From NCBI GenBank assembly GCA_003952965.2, contig CM025855.1, positions 34,566,146 through 34,630,145 on the forward strand: a stretch of DNA of 64,000 nucleotides. The letters are read 5' to 3'. A model generated the notes under the pieces. That model was not told the DNA's origin. It worked only from the letters and a program-made list of their open reading frames with translations, and did not search any database. Position numbers and translations under genes: made by a program. The stretch comes from Morella rubra (Eukaryota; Streptophyta; Magnoliopsida; Fagales; Myricaceae). Below are positions 13,001 through 26,900 of the stretch, piece after piece; the first letter of the stretch is position 1, and each line of letters begins with the position of its first letter.

Positions 13001-16000
13001 AGAACCTATGTAGTGCGATGACGAGTTTTTATTAAAAGAAAAAATTATTAATTAGGAAAAAATAAGACGAGTCATCTTGAGCATGTAGCACGGACACCAC
13101 GATAACACTAGAGTCATCAAAACATGAAAGTGTGAAAATTAGATGGTTTTGGAATCACTTCTGTTAACAATATTAACATCTTAATTAACACTAAGAAAAA
13201 TAATGGAGAGAATAACAAAAGTTGAACAATATTTTTCAAACCAGTATATTTCATTGTATGGAAAGAAATAGAAAGCAATAATCTGGTCAGTAGGGTCGTT
13301 TTTCTGAAAATATTTTGGCAATACAAGTCACCATAAAGTTATCTGACCTCGAATGGCGCACAAACACTGAAACCAGCTACTTATCCTGTTTTCATTCGCC
13401 ACATGATCTCACACTCACTTGTGTTTCAATATGAGCATATTCATTCTGTAATATAACGAGATAATTTTCGTTTATAATAATCCTAGAATCTATCTGTCCA
13501 AGTTAATTTATTTCTTAATAAAAATTGATTTAGCCAGTCCATTTTTTTTAATTAAACCAGACAAATAAATACTAGCCATTCTCTGCCTCTACTTCCCAAT
13601 CTAAACAAATACAGCGTATTTATACAAAATGTTTATGTGCCATGAGCAGATTCAAGATTATTCACACAACAATCAGAATAAAACATCAGCTAGATAACAA
13701 TCAACCAATTATCTTTTCGAGTTCGTAAGTATGGGCTTTTTTGGAACGCCTCTAGGTAAAATGTTTTAATGGCATTGCATGCAAATGGCACCAACATGGC
13801 GATTCTTCTCCATGGGCAAAATCAAACAGGATCTATATATGCGTACATCCCTATGATAGGACAGTGCATGAGATGGACGATTAGTAACTTTCTGTCAGCA
13901 ACTGCGAATAACTCAGAGTTTTTTCCGACTAACAGAGTAGCTAAACAAAAACAAGAACAAACATATTCAGAACAAACCGACGAGCATACAAAATCACATT
14001 AGATCCAAATCACATTCAACGAAACAGTTACAGGCACCCATAATTATTATACTGCAAAAAGAAACGCATGGTGATAATACGGAGAGTTACATGTGTTCCC
14101 GAAAGGCATCGTAGTAAAATTATTGTTCTGTGGAAACCAACCGAACCGCCAGAATTTCTTCATTTCAATGTATACTTGTTGACAGTGAGTCAATAAATGT
14201 CAAATTTTCTCAGTTAGTATCGCAATGAATGGTTTCGCACACACAATTATCACATTAGAGTCATTCAAACATATAATGTATTGGCACTAGTCTCTGATAG
14301 TTCAATAGGCATCTAACAACAGTATGTATTTGTGGGGAGAACTATAGATAGAAATCTGTCGATTTCAACCAAGAGAGCGTAAGCTTATACGTTTTTTTAT
14401 GATTGGGCAGCTACCTCCATGATCAGAATGCGAGAAGCACTCTGCTGGGTTGTATACGAATGATGTGCTGTGGATACGTGTTGGAGATGTGAGTGGAACG
14501 GGAATGGGACTATGTCACACAAGTTGCAATAGTAATAGGTTTGTGGGACTGGAAGATTTGGTGCGATAGAAGTTTGTGTTGTGCTGGAATATGGGTGGAG
14601 CAACGAGCTAAGGAAAAAGAGATTAGGAGGTGAATCAAAGGTGCAAGGGTTGGCCCTAAGGATGATGTCTTCCCTCAGTTAAGTCGATGTATAAGTAAAA
14701 GTTCGTGCCAGTATGTCTGGGAGGGGATTGGAGATCTAATTCAGAGCTAAGTTGGTGGAGTGGACGGGTGCCGGTATGAGAAAAGTCCCTAGACTCTTCT
14801 TTTGTATGGAGGCCACTCATGGAGAAAATTGCCAGTGGTTGACTTTGACTCGGCATCGATAACTCTTTTAAAAGACGCGCAGGGCCGTATCCGTGTGTGG
14901 TGTTACTTGTAATTGTATTCTTTGCAAGAGTCTCTGAGTGATGAGAGCCTTAGAACTAGGCGGGTGATCATCCATGCGAGGCACTTCATTACCTCATTGT
15001 CCGTCAACTATTAGGGAGTGCGTTGGTCTGGAGGGGACGCACAGAGGGCGTCTCACATAGCATACGTTTACGGAAAGTAATTCAATGTAGGTATTATGGA
15101 CGCCAACATTGAGTAGGTACAACTGAGATGGGAACGATAACACTAGAATTGGAAAAGGATGTTTAGGGCACCTCTATTTTTTCGAAAATGAGTATAAACT
15201 ATATAGCGAATAGATAACGAATAACATAATACAGTATAACTAAGTTCATGGTAAGATGTTTATGAATAATAGCTGCTACCCGTGATGCAAGGTAGAGCTC
15301 TTGAAATTTCCTTCGAGAGGATATCTCTTGCGAGAGGAGAACTCTCACTATCTGATCGATAATTAGCTGTATTTGGTTGAGAATATATGGATATCGTAAT
15401 TAATTGGACGATTATGTTCTTCACCGCGGAGAAGCCGGTTAATGTCACCAATTACACTCAGTGCCTCTCTCGCATGATTCGACTTATGTCGATCTGGAAT
15501 GTTCCAGATTGAATAGTGTGGAGTTCAAGTTTTGATCGCGAGTTGGTCATATCCGTGGCTTCATATTATCTAGACCATAGGGGCTAACCAATGTGGTAGT
15601 TTAGGGCACAAGAATGGAGTCCCTTTTTTTACAAACAACAAAGAATCATCTTATGTGTTCATATTTGCTTTATGGCATAAGATAGATATTCGAGATATTA
15701 TATCAAGACAATTTGTTTGCAAGCCTATATGTGGCATTCCACATATCTCAGTATAACAATAGGGATAAGATCAATAGTGTTCCTTAGTAGGTCAGTACCT
15801 CAGAAGTGGGTCACTAAAACTATTTTCAACATGCACTGCACGACATAACCTTCACTACCGGTGCCTGACATCTGATATCATGTTGTTTAACACTGCGTAC
15901 GTTCAAGAGGTACCCATGGTACACACACTAACTTAACATGATCAAAGTGGACAAGAGAGGGTATCACTAAAGGCAATAGATGGGAATAAATTTATATGCA

Positions 16001-19000
16001 CACTCTTTTACAATAGGCCACCAGTGCGATCAGCCAATAAAGCACTAATCATTATTTCCCTATATCCCAATTGAATAAACACGTAACAGATGCTTCTCAT
16101 ACATAACCTACCGCACAAAAATAGGATCCTTCAATAATAAACAGACTAGGGGTTATGATCTATAAAATTAAATTAATCAAGGAGATAAGAGATAACGAAG
16201 CCCAATCACTTACCAATAGTATACTGGGTAATTCAAATTAGATCGAATTCCATCCAATGAGCAATCCATATAAACACTTAATGACATTCAAAGTATATCC
16301 ATACGTCCCATACTACTGAATCCATGTTATCATTACGTCATATCGCTTTCATTGAAGAGATAATAATACTTGATATTAGTGAATATCTCATGTATTCATA
16401 TAAGAACAAACCATATAAAAATGATACTCTAGAAGTGTATTCCATATCTAGAACACAGATCATCTCAATACTGCAATATTCACCTTATCGAGGAGGAAGA
16501 CAAATATAATTTACGAGCAAACGACTAAATGAATGACCAAGACTACGCTTCTGATAAATATCTATAGAATATATTTATTTAATACTTAATAATAATAATC
16601 ACTGCTACGTTTCTTAATAGTCCCTTCATTATATAATAACACAGATTGCGATTCTTCAATTGGGTTAATATTACGTTAAACCTAAACATTTTGTCACTTT
16701 GAAAAAATGACTAATTCGCTATCCAGTGAAGTCACTGACACAATGACTAGCTAAATGAGTCAAAAACTACACGTACACACATATGTCCAGCACCGTTGAT
16801 AGGGGCAAGTTGCACGATGACATCGCAAACATGTTTGTCCTTCAAAATTTCTTTTTGTTGATGCGAGAGGATGCTATTCGGAAACAACTGATGGAGACAT
16901 GGACACTAAAGTCAAGGGAGAGGAGAGAGCGAGAACAATAGAACTAAGTTGGAATTCTCAATATCATTAGAAGGTTGAGATGATTACTCATAGATAGTAT
17001 CTTAGAGATGTATTAATGTCATCAATCCGATTACATTAAGATTGCAGATGACATTAATTTTCTTAGATTCTACAAAACATTAATGTAGTTGATCATAATA
17101 GAGAGAAAAAACAAACTAGAAGTTTGCCGACGGTCTCACTTTATGATTTAATTGATCTCATTAATTTTCTTATATGATTCGTCTTAAGAGCCACAATATA
17201 GTATCCGTATGTGGTGGATTATTGTTCTTTTAATTCCCCATATACTTTATCCCTACTCATACAATTGAAGAAATTAAGTACCGAAGACGAGCAAATAGAT
17301 TAAAGCATGACTTGCAGCAAAATCGATTGTATTGCATCCAGACTAGACCAACACTACTGCATTAGAGTCACTTATGGGATATTAAAATCCACGCTAGCGA
17401 AGGCCCTAATCCTAATTCCTCGCCTATTGAAAGGAAGTTGAGGCGAAGCCCACCCGACAATGATCATTAATCTCTTCTGAAGTTCAGTGACTACACATTT
17501 GGCTACCTCTGCAGACTGAAAAAGGACTCGCACTCTAAAATAAAATTCTAAGAAGTAAAAACCTATCATAGTATAGAAAACCAATATAATACGAACAATA
17601 CGTAGTACGAAATTTCAGTCAATACACGAAAAAGGATCAAAGAAATCTATAGAGGCAAAAGATATGAAACGATTGTACACTAAAAGTCGAATAATAAATT
17701 TATTATTATATGTGACAAAAGTAAATAGGCACTCTACATTATGGTACGTTCGGCATGACTTCTACGTCTAACTTTCTATAAGCATGTCTTGAGCATTAAA
17801 TCACCTGAGCTACTAACTAAAAATTGTAACTATGACCTTTCAAATCTCTATTATTTTTTGTTCTATATTTGCATTGGCTTAAACACTCTTCGCTATCATC
17901 TAATCTATTGATTTAGTAGTACATTTATGACGATCTTTCGTCTCAAAAATTTCTCCGTTCAGTCGTAGAGCATCAAGCGAGCTGTATTGTTTTTTCTTTT
18001 ATCCTTTCTCAAAAAAGTCTACACGCATTTATCAGATCAAGCTCTAATATCAAAAAACCGGCGATCGGTGACCTCTTGAAATATGCACTGAACAAATATA
18101 CCTCTTAGTGGCAGGGTAACTAAAAATAAGTCCACAGACTCTATCCACATCAAAAAGAGATCATTCTCAGCATTTCACCTTGCCACCATTAATCATCATG
18201 ATTCGCACGTCAAAGAAAAATTATATAGAAATGGTGGATAAAAGTGTCTCGATAATGCCATTAGTTCGAAGACTTCACGCATCATTTCCCTGATCATTAA
18301 ATTAAATTAATTATAACAAAGATGCGAGGAGAGCAATTGCACGCTTGACAAAATATCAGAAGATTCACATGACAGGTTACAGACACAGATATAAGTTGTA
18401 ATTTGGTTGAAACCTTCTAATATTACTTTTACAGCATAAGTAATTGACATTTTTATTGTAAATAATTTAATGCATTCACATGATTCTACTGTGTAGATTT
18501 TCTGCATTTTTCCTTATGATCTCTGAGGAAAGCTACGAAAACGTATGAGAACGACCCCATGGGTTCCTTCCCACACTACTCTAGAAGTAAATATGCATGA
18601 GACAGAGGAGATACTACACTGAGGAATCTAAGATGTCTATGTTCCTCGGTTTTACACTCGAATCAACTATGTTGTTCATCTTTTCATACCACGAACAATA
18701 TATGAATGGGATATGTGATGCTCGAGAAAGAAAAAGACAATTTCACAGGTATACTCGCTAATGACGAGAGATATAATAAAAGGAAATCAGGTAGGGGAGT
18801 GATCTAATTGATGTATAACAATTATTAAAGCAACTCTAAAATACTACACCGTGGGGAATTAATTGGGATATCCTAAATGAGCTGTGAGATGAGAGGTGGC
18901 ATCGGTAAACGATAACACAAGGGTCTGTTCAACAACACGATACAATGAAATAATAACAGATCAAACTAACGAAAGAGAGGTCACCCTAGAACAAGTAAGA

Positions 19001-22000
19001 CAACCTATATGAATTGCCTAAATGAAGGGTGTTCTTAAGAAACCTCTGAGGATACTACTAAACACGCAGTGGTTAAAATTATGTTAAATGCAAAGAACGA
19101 TTATTGAACACTTTATTATTTGCCGACTAAATTCACGACGATACAAAAAAACGTTATATATATAATAATAAGAGAAATAACTAACCTAACACAAGAACGG
19201 GTTTTCTATAGAACAGACAAAATGGAAAATTGATATTAACCACAAAAAACGAATGAAAATTAGACAGTAGTGAGTCACGATATATATGATAGTAGGAGAG
19301 GAGGAAATTCTAAATGATATGGATACGAAGGTAATGATAGAGGGAACCAGAGACACATAGAGAGTCCAACAAAAAAAAGTATACTTAAGCGATCGATAAG
19401 ATGGCACTGTATGAATGAGGATGAGAGAATTGTAGAGGACAATATGAGAATGAAAACGAGAGGATTGATTACACCTTGACGAAGCCGGTAATACGTGTTA
19501 GGATTATGAAGGTATTTAACATAGCAGAGTATTTTTCTCCTTTCTGAAAAGAATTTTGGATAAGCGTATATGGCGACTTGGACAAATGAAACAAAATCTT
19601 TACACTCTGAATTATGAGCTTTATATAAGCATAGTTCATATTGTGGTAAAAATGCAGATAGACCTATCGACAGATCAAATTTATACTGGTAATGAATAAC
19701 GTTTAACTTGTTTAATAGATGAAAGGATGGAGGATTTATACCTGTCTGGATAAAAACAAAAAAAAACAATTATCGGACCACAAACATTGATCCACTCCAA
19801 AGTTAATGGAAATGGAACGAGGATTGAATTTTGATTTAGAAATTGCAACCAGCGTATGCTCTTACCGTCGCACTCAGAGCCAGCGATTCGAGACAGGAAG
19901 TTCGAAGGAAATAGAAGGAAAGAGAGAAACGACCAGATGGAATGGGGATAAAAATGTGGGATGCTGTTAACGCGCACCTGGACGCACAATGACCCAAAGT
20001 CTGCATCGTGCGCGATGCACTCACGCCAAACAGTTAATAGAGATAGATAAATATAAACTGAGACTAAGTTTAGCATATGTATTCGCGAGAGCAAAAAGAT
20101 ACGAAATGCGCCTGAGACCTCAGAACTCCTCGTTAGTCAATGCGCTTCACAGAACCGCTCGTCGAACTGCCATAGCATTTGCATAAACGTGGTAGCCGAA
20201 GCGAATTGAAGGCCGCTCCAACCTTGTGATATCACGTGTACCTGTCACGCTACGGATCTTTTTTAAGCGTCTAACACTTTATCAACATACGCTGCGCTGA
20301 CTCACATATCATGTCTACTTATACGTCAACGACAGTGCCGGATATTCCTTCCCCTTTTCTCACGACAATCCATAAAACTCCTGATCACCGATCAGGTTTT
20401 TCATATCCGCTTAGATATCAATAATAAAAAACACATTATAAAATTTATACAGTGCAAGCACAGTGACCAACTATAGTGTAAAGAATATTTAATCTGATCA
20501 CTAGTTCGTGATGAATTTTCTTATGTCAATGGTAAATTTTGACGCAATACAAAAGATGCAGCAACTCAGTTTTGGTATGCAGTATTAACAGACATATGAT
20601 AGTTAATCATAGGCCAATGAATGCAATAAGACATATTAGTCGTATATCGAGTAATACATGATTCTGTTCCAAGTAATAATTGTGGAGTTAGCAAAGTCTG
20701 GTCAATAAGATGAGAAGATGCGACGAGATTCAAAGGCTTCATGCACAAGATTGCTTTGTCACAGTGGCCCACTGCCACAGCAGTCGAGAGCCAGTACCTT
20801 CGTATGATCACATCGATGTATCTTTATTTTGAGAGATCTTATATGGCTTTGTTGAACACAAAGATATTTGACTATGAAATAAAAGAGCGCGATCGAGGAG
20901 CTGCCGCAGAATCATTTCTAAATTTTGACAGCGATATCTAGACTTGAGATCTTAAGAAAATTATAACAATTATAAATATGCTAATTTATTACGCTATGCA
21001 AAGTTTGAATTTGTCTTGACTCGACTGGTTGAAATCTACCTCTTTTTTTTTTGATAGATGACTCAATTTCAGAGATACACGATATAATCATGCCCAACAG
21101 ATGAGGTCACCACGCCTAAACACACTTAACAATCATTTAGGTAAAAGGTTCATAAGTAACCGATATATTGATCGTTGATTACTACTCGTTGTGATTTGTG
21201 TCAGAATTGAAATAGGAAAATACGGCGGAGAATTTTTATATGAATGATGTTATTAACACTTATGATCAAATAGCATCATACTTTTAAACCCTTGGATAAT
21301 AAATCTTCTTACATAACTAAAAAAGCTATGCTTTTAAATAATTAAGATTGTTAGTGCGGACATAAAGTATCAGCAGCGACTTTTAACGAGCCCAACATAC
21401 GTTACTCGGGTAGATACACGTGACTCGAAATCACTCGTTGCAGCGTTTTCTCACCCACAACAGGGACCACCAAATCGTTTAAGACCAAAAGAGTCCCTAC
21501 AAGTAGCTGCTACGGTTGCGTCACACTCAGAAGAGTAGACTGTAGCTAGAGAGCTTTTTCGAGTTCTATATGTTTTTGTGAAGGAGAATTCGACTGCAAG
21601 GAACAATGTAGATGGTGAAGAAACTATGGTCCCCTCAACACAGAGAGTTTGCGAGAGACACATGAAAGAAGCATAGAGAGAGAAGCGCGACCCTTTGTCA
21701 CCATGAGGAGCTCGCTGCACATCAAAGCGAACTAATATCTTTATGTGATAAAGCGACGACTTCACACCCTTCCATCTTTGCGAGTAACAATATCAGAGGC
21801 TGCTCTGGGAGAGTTATAGGAGAACTCTCGACTAAAATTATTCTATAGGGACGGTTCCCAATCAATCTTATGGTTTGACAACATTCGTATATTAATATTC
21901 GAGCGAGTGGTCATAAATGCTGAATTAACAACTTAGTTGATAAGATGTTAGTAAGATAGGGCTGCTTTATATGTGACCAAAAACATTGAGTAGTCATATA

Positions 22001-23950
22001 CTCAGTTCCGCGGTAGCACGTCCCATAGTGAGTAGATATTCAATGTATTTGGCTCAGATGATAGAAACGTTAATTCGTAAGGATTTATGGACGAATTTAA
22101 GGAATCAATTACGCTGTATTCCTTGATTTCTCTCCTTAATGAGGAATCCTGATTAATATAAATTTATTCTCAAGTCTAATTTATGAGTTTTATATAATTA
22201 CATTCGGGCTATTATACGTATTTTATGTTTTATTATATAAAATTCCAAAAGAGTACTACTAGATGAATTGTCACGAGTACTATCACAGATAAAACAAGAG
22301 GTGACACTGAGCACAAGCCTCAGCCGATCGTCCTAGGCGAGTAGAATAAAAAAGGACGAGAAACAGAAAGAGCCCTCAACCGAGTGTACGATATGAAGAT
22401 AGGATCTTAAACACCAAGAAGAGAATTTCGAGATGTTAAATATGATAAATTCTACTCATCTACATAGTAGATGAGAGAATTTAATTCATACAAGAGAAGG
22501 TATTAATAGCTATGTACGAAATGAAAGAAGTTTTCTGCACGACCGAATGACTTGGTTAGCACGGCGCTTATAAAGCTACAGAACTATCGCAAAAAGTACA
22601 CGAGTATCGTGGAGCTATTTGCATCTGAATCACTTGAGTTTCGATTTTTGTTCGCACTAGTACTCATCAAACCGAGCAGTGTCTTTAACAGCAAGAATTC
22701 AGCTAGGTTAGAGCAGCTACAGAACTATCATATCTAGGACACCAATTGATTTCCCTTGAAGAGAGGCCTCAAAAGGAATACCCCTACGTACACCGTTATA
22801 ATCCACAAAATTAACAAGTAGTGAGTATCGAGACTGATCATCTCTCTCTAATGACGGCCGATTATAAAATGCTTGGCTCTTCGCCCTTATGCTCAAGCGA
22901 ATCATAAAAGGAGATGATAGTAAGGTGAATGTCTGGCTAAGTACACTATAAATCGAGTACAACAATTTATCTATTGACCTCACGTATCTATTCAGGACAC
23001 TTGGCTCTATCACACGTTGCAAAGCGACTAGTGTTACGCAGTTGATTTCCTAACACCATAATATTTATAGAATGAACTAGCATAGCGGAATCTGATATTA
23101 AAAATCCTAGAAAGCACTCTTTGCAACTTTAGGATGCTACGTCGTTTTTCCATTGCAACGCTACAGACATTTAGGCTTTCTGTGACTCTCTAAATGCGGA
23201 GTTTACTGTGTTGAACTACTTGGACACAATTCATAATAAATAAAAAACTTGTAAAAAGTAGACCAAGCTTATTTTTCTCTTACGAGAAAAAAAAAACTCA
23301 TAAAAAGCATCAATAAATTAACTATAAGACCAGGAGAGAAAGAACACACACGGGAAGAAAAAATACTATACGCAGGGAATCACCGGTATTTTGCACAACA
23401 ATGAGTATGTACGACAGTCCCCCTTCTTTGCGAGATTCAAATAAACACAAATAATACCTTATGTAAGAGACGTATCAGCAGAAACATGAGAGAGCAAAGG
23501 AAGCGACCAATATACTTCTATTCGTACTAACAAGGGAAACGTAACTAACTAGGCGAGGCTGCTTGCATCACCCACATAAGGAAAAGTAGACGAGAGTGTG
23601 AGTAGTCTACAAGCTTACATCTATGATATAGAAAAGCACAAGATAAAAAGGTCGAGTGTCGTTGACTTGCCACGACTGTGTTGCTAATAGAAAAACTCCA
23701 CTTTCAAAATATGGTCAAGACTTTATTGAAAACAAAATCCACCGAAGATGTTAGTCTGGAGAACTGGAACTAGAACACTCAGGGTGCTCGATCTGGACCT
23801 CTGTTGCGCGCTTCATCGAAGAAGGTGTTGATTCTCATGCTAAATACAAAATAGAAAAGTAACAAAAAATATAAAGAAATAACATTTAGTATAGGAAACT
23901 CCAATCCACAGGTCCCCTACTTCCGTCTAATATCTAACTATAATGCACTT
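10100..23950. other. Low-fidelity stretch, no resolvable genes
   Basis: From about 10.1 kb the texture changes. Long A/T runs, common in both flanks, become rare, open frames look random, and no protein family, repeat terminus or RNA gene can be read. The same texture continues across the GS1 gene to the right, where known exons are visibly scrambled by small errors, so this part is probably also error-rich sequence hiding ordinary plant DNA. One less garbled patch is 19.86-20.0 kb (minus strand), which looks like a pyrimidine-rich 5' leader followed by a GTAAGA donor. I cannot annotate anything further. The left edge lies somewhere between 9.8 and 10.2 kb. Confidence 0.55.
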
Positions 23951-26900
23951 CCAGATGATCCATCTGTGTCATTCTGCCGGATTAGCGTTCAAGCGACTCC
24001 ACAAGATGCCTTGACCAACCGAGTAATTGCATCCACACTGTTTAGCAATCTGTCCCACCATATCCCATCAGTCATGCAATTCAGCAAACTCGGAACTGAG
24101 TACAAAACCTATCTGTTATTGGCTCAACTACCGAGCATATGCCAGTCACTCACTGACTCATTATCAAATAAACTAACAGCACCAAAGAAATGAGCGAGGC
24201 GTTTAGACCCGACCAAACAGGAAAAACACAACTGGTGGGAGTTTTAGGAGGAATCTCAAATAACCATCAATTGGGAACAGTTATAACTCTAGACCACGGA
24301 AGAATAGCAAATTGTAAACATTCGAACTAGAATAGTTTCGTACTCTCTTAAATACTAATAGTTTTTCTGGCAAATGTCCTTATAGCCTAATTCAGGAACC
24401 TGTAATTTCCGGATCTACTGTGACCTCGAAGATCGATCAATGTAGAGGAGCCGATACGACAGGAGAGTATGACAATTTACTTCTCACGTCATCAACCATG
24501 GAATCCCAGTGGATTTCATCACCAACTTGGAATCCAAAGCTATCGAATGTACTTTTCAACGTCTAACCAGCTATTTTACTGGTACCACTAACAACACACC
24601 CTGATGCAGAGAGAGAAGAGAAGCACAAATGCCTGCGCAATTGGGCTGTCGCAGCTGTCAAATTATACACACATGAATCTCGGTCAAACGGTTATGAATA
24701 TATAGTGCGTTGAGCGCCAGTGAAAAAGTTGTCTGCATTTGTCACACGAGCGTAATTCATGTCGACCAGCGTATGCAGCAAGTCCGAGGCGGCCCGCGCC
24801 CATTTTTCGCCAGTTTCTCTGAAGAAGCACATCACTGCAGAATAGAGTTCTCGGCTGTACTTGGTGATAAGCTGCACCAAGCTCGCAATTGCTTACATTG
24901 AGTGAGATGTCCCTCATAAGACCTTGAATCTCAATCAGAGTTTCTGATCTGATTGGCTGCTGATCGTTCTCGTCAGACTCAGTATAAAAAGGTAGTACCA
25001 TGAGAAAGAGAAGTACAAACTATTTGTTATGGAGTGGTTTAATGTGTATGATACGAGAGGAGCAGCTCAATGAGACTTCGAAGAGTGACTAACACTCACA
25101 GCATATGGAGAGAAGAATGCTCGTCCAGAGAATACTGAATTAAGGCTGATCGTTTCGAATATGTAATCATGTAGACCGTAGTGCACAGTACAATGAGCGT
25201 TCAGATAAATTCTTCTTGTATGAGATGAACAGAGTTAGCTTCACTGTAGTCTTCTTCTCAGAGCCAATCCAATTCTACCACACATCCACTACAACTAGTT
25301 CGAGCGAGACTCATCAGACCTTGGGAGATAGGAGGAGACACAAAGTGAGACTTGTGTATCTAAGGATGATGAAAGAACACAAATCACTCGTGACCTTGGC
25401 AACAATTATTATCACTATCAGGGTAACTAAAAGCCTTAAAAATCAAAAACCATAACGTCTAGAGAGCATTAACAATGCAGTACTTTACATAGAATAGGAA
25501 TTGGGCGTTATTTGCGTGTACTCAACCGGTGAAAGGGCATCAGAACTCCCAATCCAGCAACTCTGTTAATCTTCATCCTCATGTTTTCATGGTGACTAAC
25601 ACAATGAAAAGAGAAGTCTGAAGGTAACGAGGACTACGTATTTAGACGAGTCTAAGAGAGGCCAACGAAAGAAAGAGATAACAGGAGGTTCAGGTTATAT
25701 ATCCTTTACTTACTATGTATGACGCCTAATGAATAAATATCCATTGGATCACAACAGGAGTACCAAGATCGAAAACACTTGATGCAGTGATTGCATCCAA
25801 CAATTACTGTTCAGCAGAGTCTCTTACTATATGGCAGGATGGTAATCTTCCTAAACTATAATACGACACCACTACACTAATTATCTTAACGTTACATTAA
25901 TTGTTTCTGTCATCCGAACAGTCTAAGTATGTTCGCGCCATCAGCCAATTAACTGAATTCTATAGATGTCTAACATTTGCTGTGTTTAAGACATTAGGCT
26001 ATGAGGTGGGATGAGTTGGAGCTGCGGATATTTTGTCTTACTGCTCTTGCCTACCAAGGCTTCTGTTATGGGTTTCTACGTGTTGTCTTGGCGATATTGG
26101 ACATTCTGTTCACATTTGGCATGCTCTACAATGGAATGTTTAACGGTTCTGCAAAAGTCAGAGATAAGAGGCACAGGGCTTTTTGAGCGCAGAATCGGAG
26201 TTGAAATCACTTCAGCGATAGACTATGATATAACTTTGGCTGAGGGAGCCCCTAGGCTTTGTCAGCGACCAACACCGCAGTGAGTTAGGTACCGCTGATG
26301 TAATAATAGCGAAATACCGAACTCATCTCATCGAAATGCAAGACGAAGCAAAAACAGCTTATACAACACGCACCTGTTTACTTTGGCTTGGAAGTGTTGA
26401 GATGTGATCTATCAAAAGAATATACACAATATTTAAAAGCAAGGATTGCGACGCATATTACAAGTGAGCATGCCACTAGACAATCCATCATTGAGAGGAG
26501 AAAAACTCTGCAGGAGCGTCACTAGCATATCATAAATATATAATAGCAATTAACAATTAAGGTAACATAAAAATGGGTTGAATTTAGACACCGACGGGTA
26601 AGGAGAGCAACTATAGGTAGAGCATAGCATACTGAAAGTATGCAATGTATATCATAGCTGTCTCGGACTAGGTTATATCTGTCATCACCTAAGTATTCTA
26701 TTTAAGAGACTTTTTGTATTATGTTCTATAGTATAGTCAATGTATTAGCAGTTTGGTAATAAATGGAGCTCTCAACTCTGTTATCAAACTCATGTAACCT
26801 ACAATTACATTCCTGATTAAAACAGTATAGTTCTATGTTGAAAATTGAGTTTAGATACATCAAAATCCGGTTTCTTACAAGACAGCAGAGCAAGTGAATG

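Noticed and set aside
19275-20094. Long minus-strand open frames (164 and 137 codons)
   Set aside because: They lie in the low-fidelity stretch, resemble no family, and overlap in different frames; with so many errors open frames here carry no information.
22452-22474. Short perfect hairpin (CTCATCTAC ... GTAGATGAG)
   Set aside because: Lies in low-fidelity sequence and is too short to support an RNA gene or terminator.
24684-25001. Minus-strand 105-codon frame
   Set aside because: It overlaps the GS1 HIAAYG-TGRHETADINTF trace; the frame as read is shifted by sequence errors and is not a separate gene.
26001-26283. Plus-strand frames of 61 and 90 codons
   Set aside because: They are the antisense of scrambled GS1 exons (QGPYYCGVGADKA and NGEVMPGQWEF traces).
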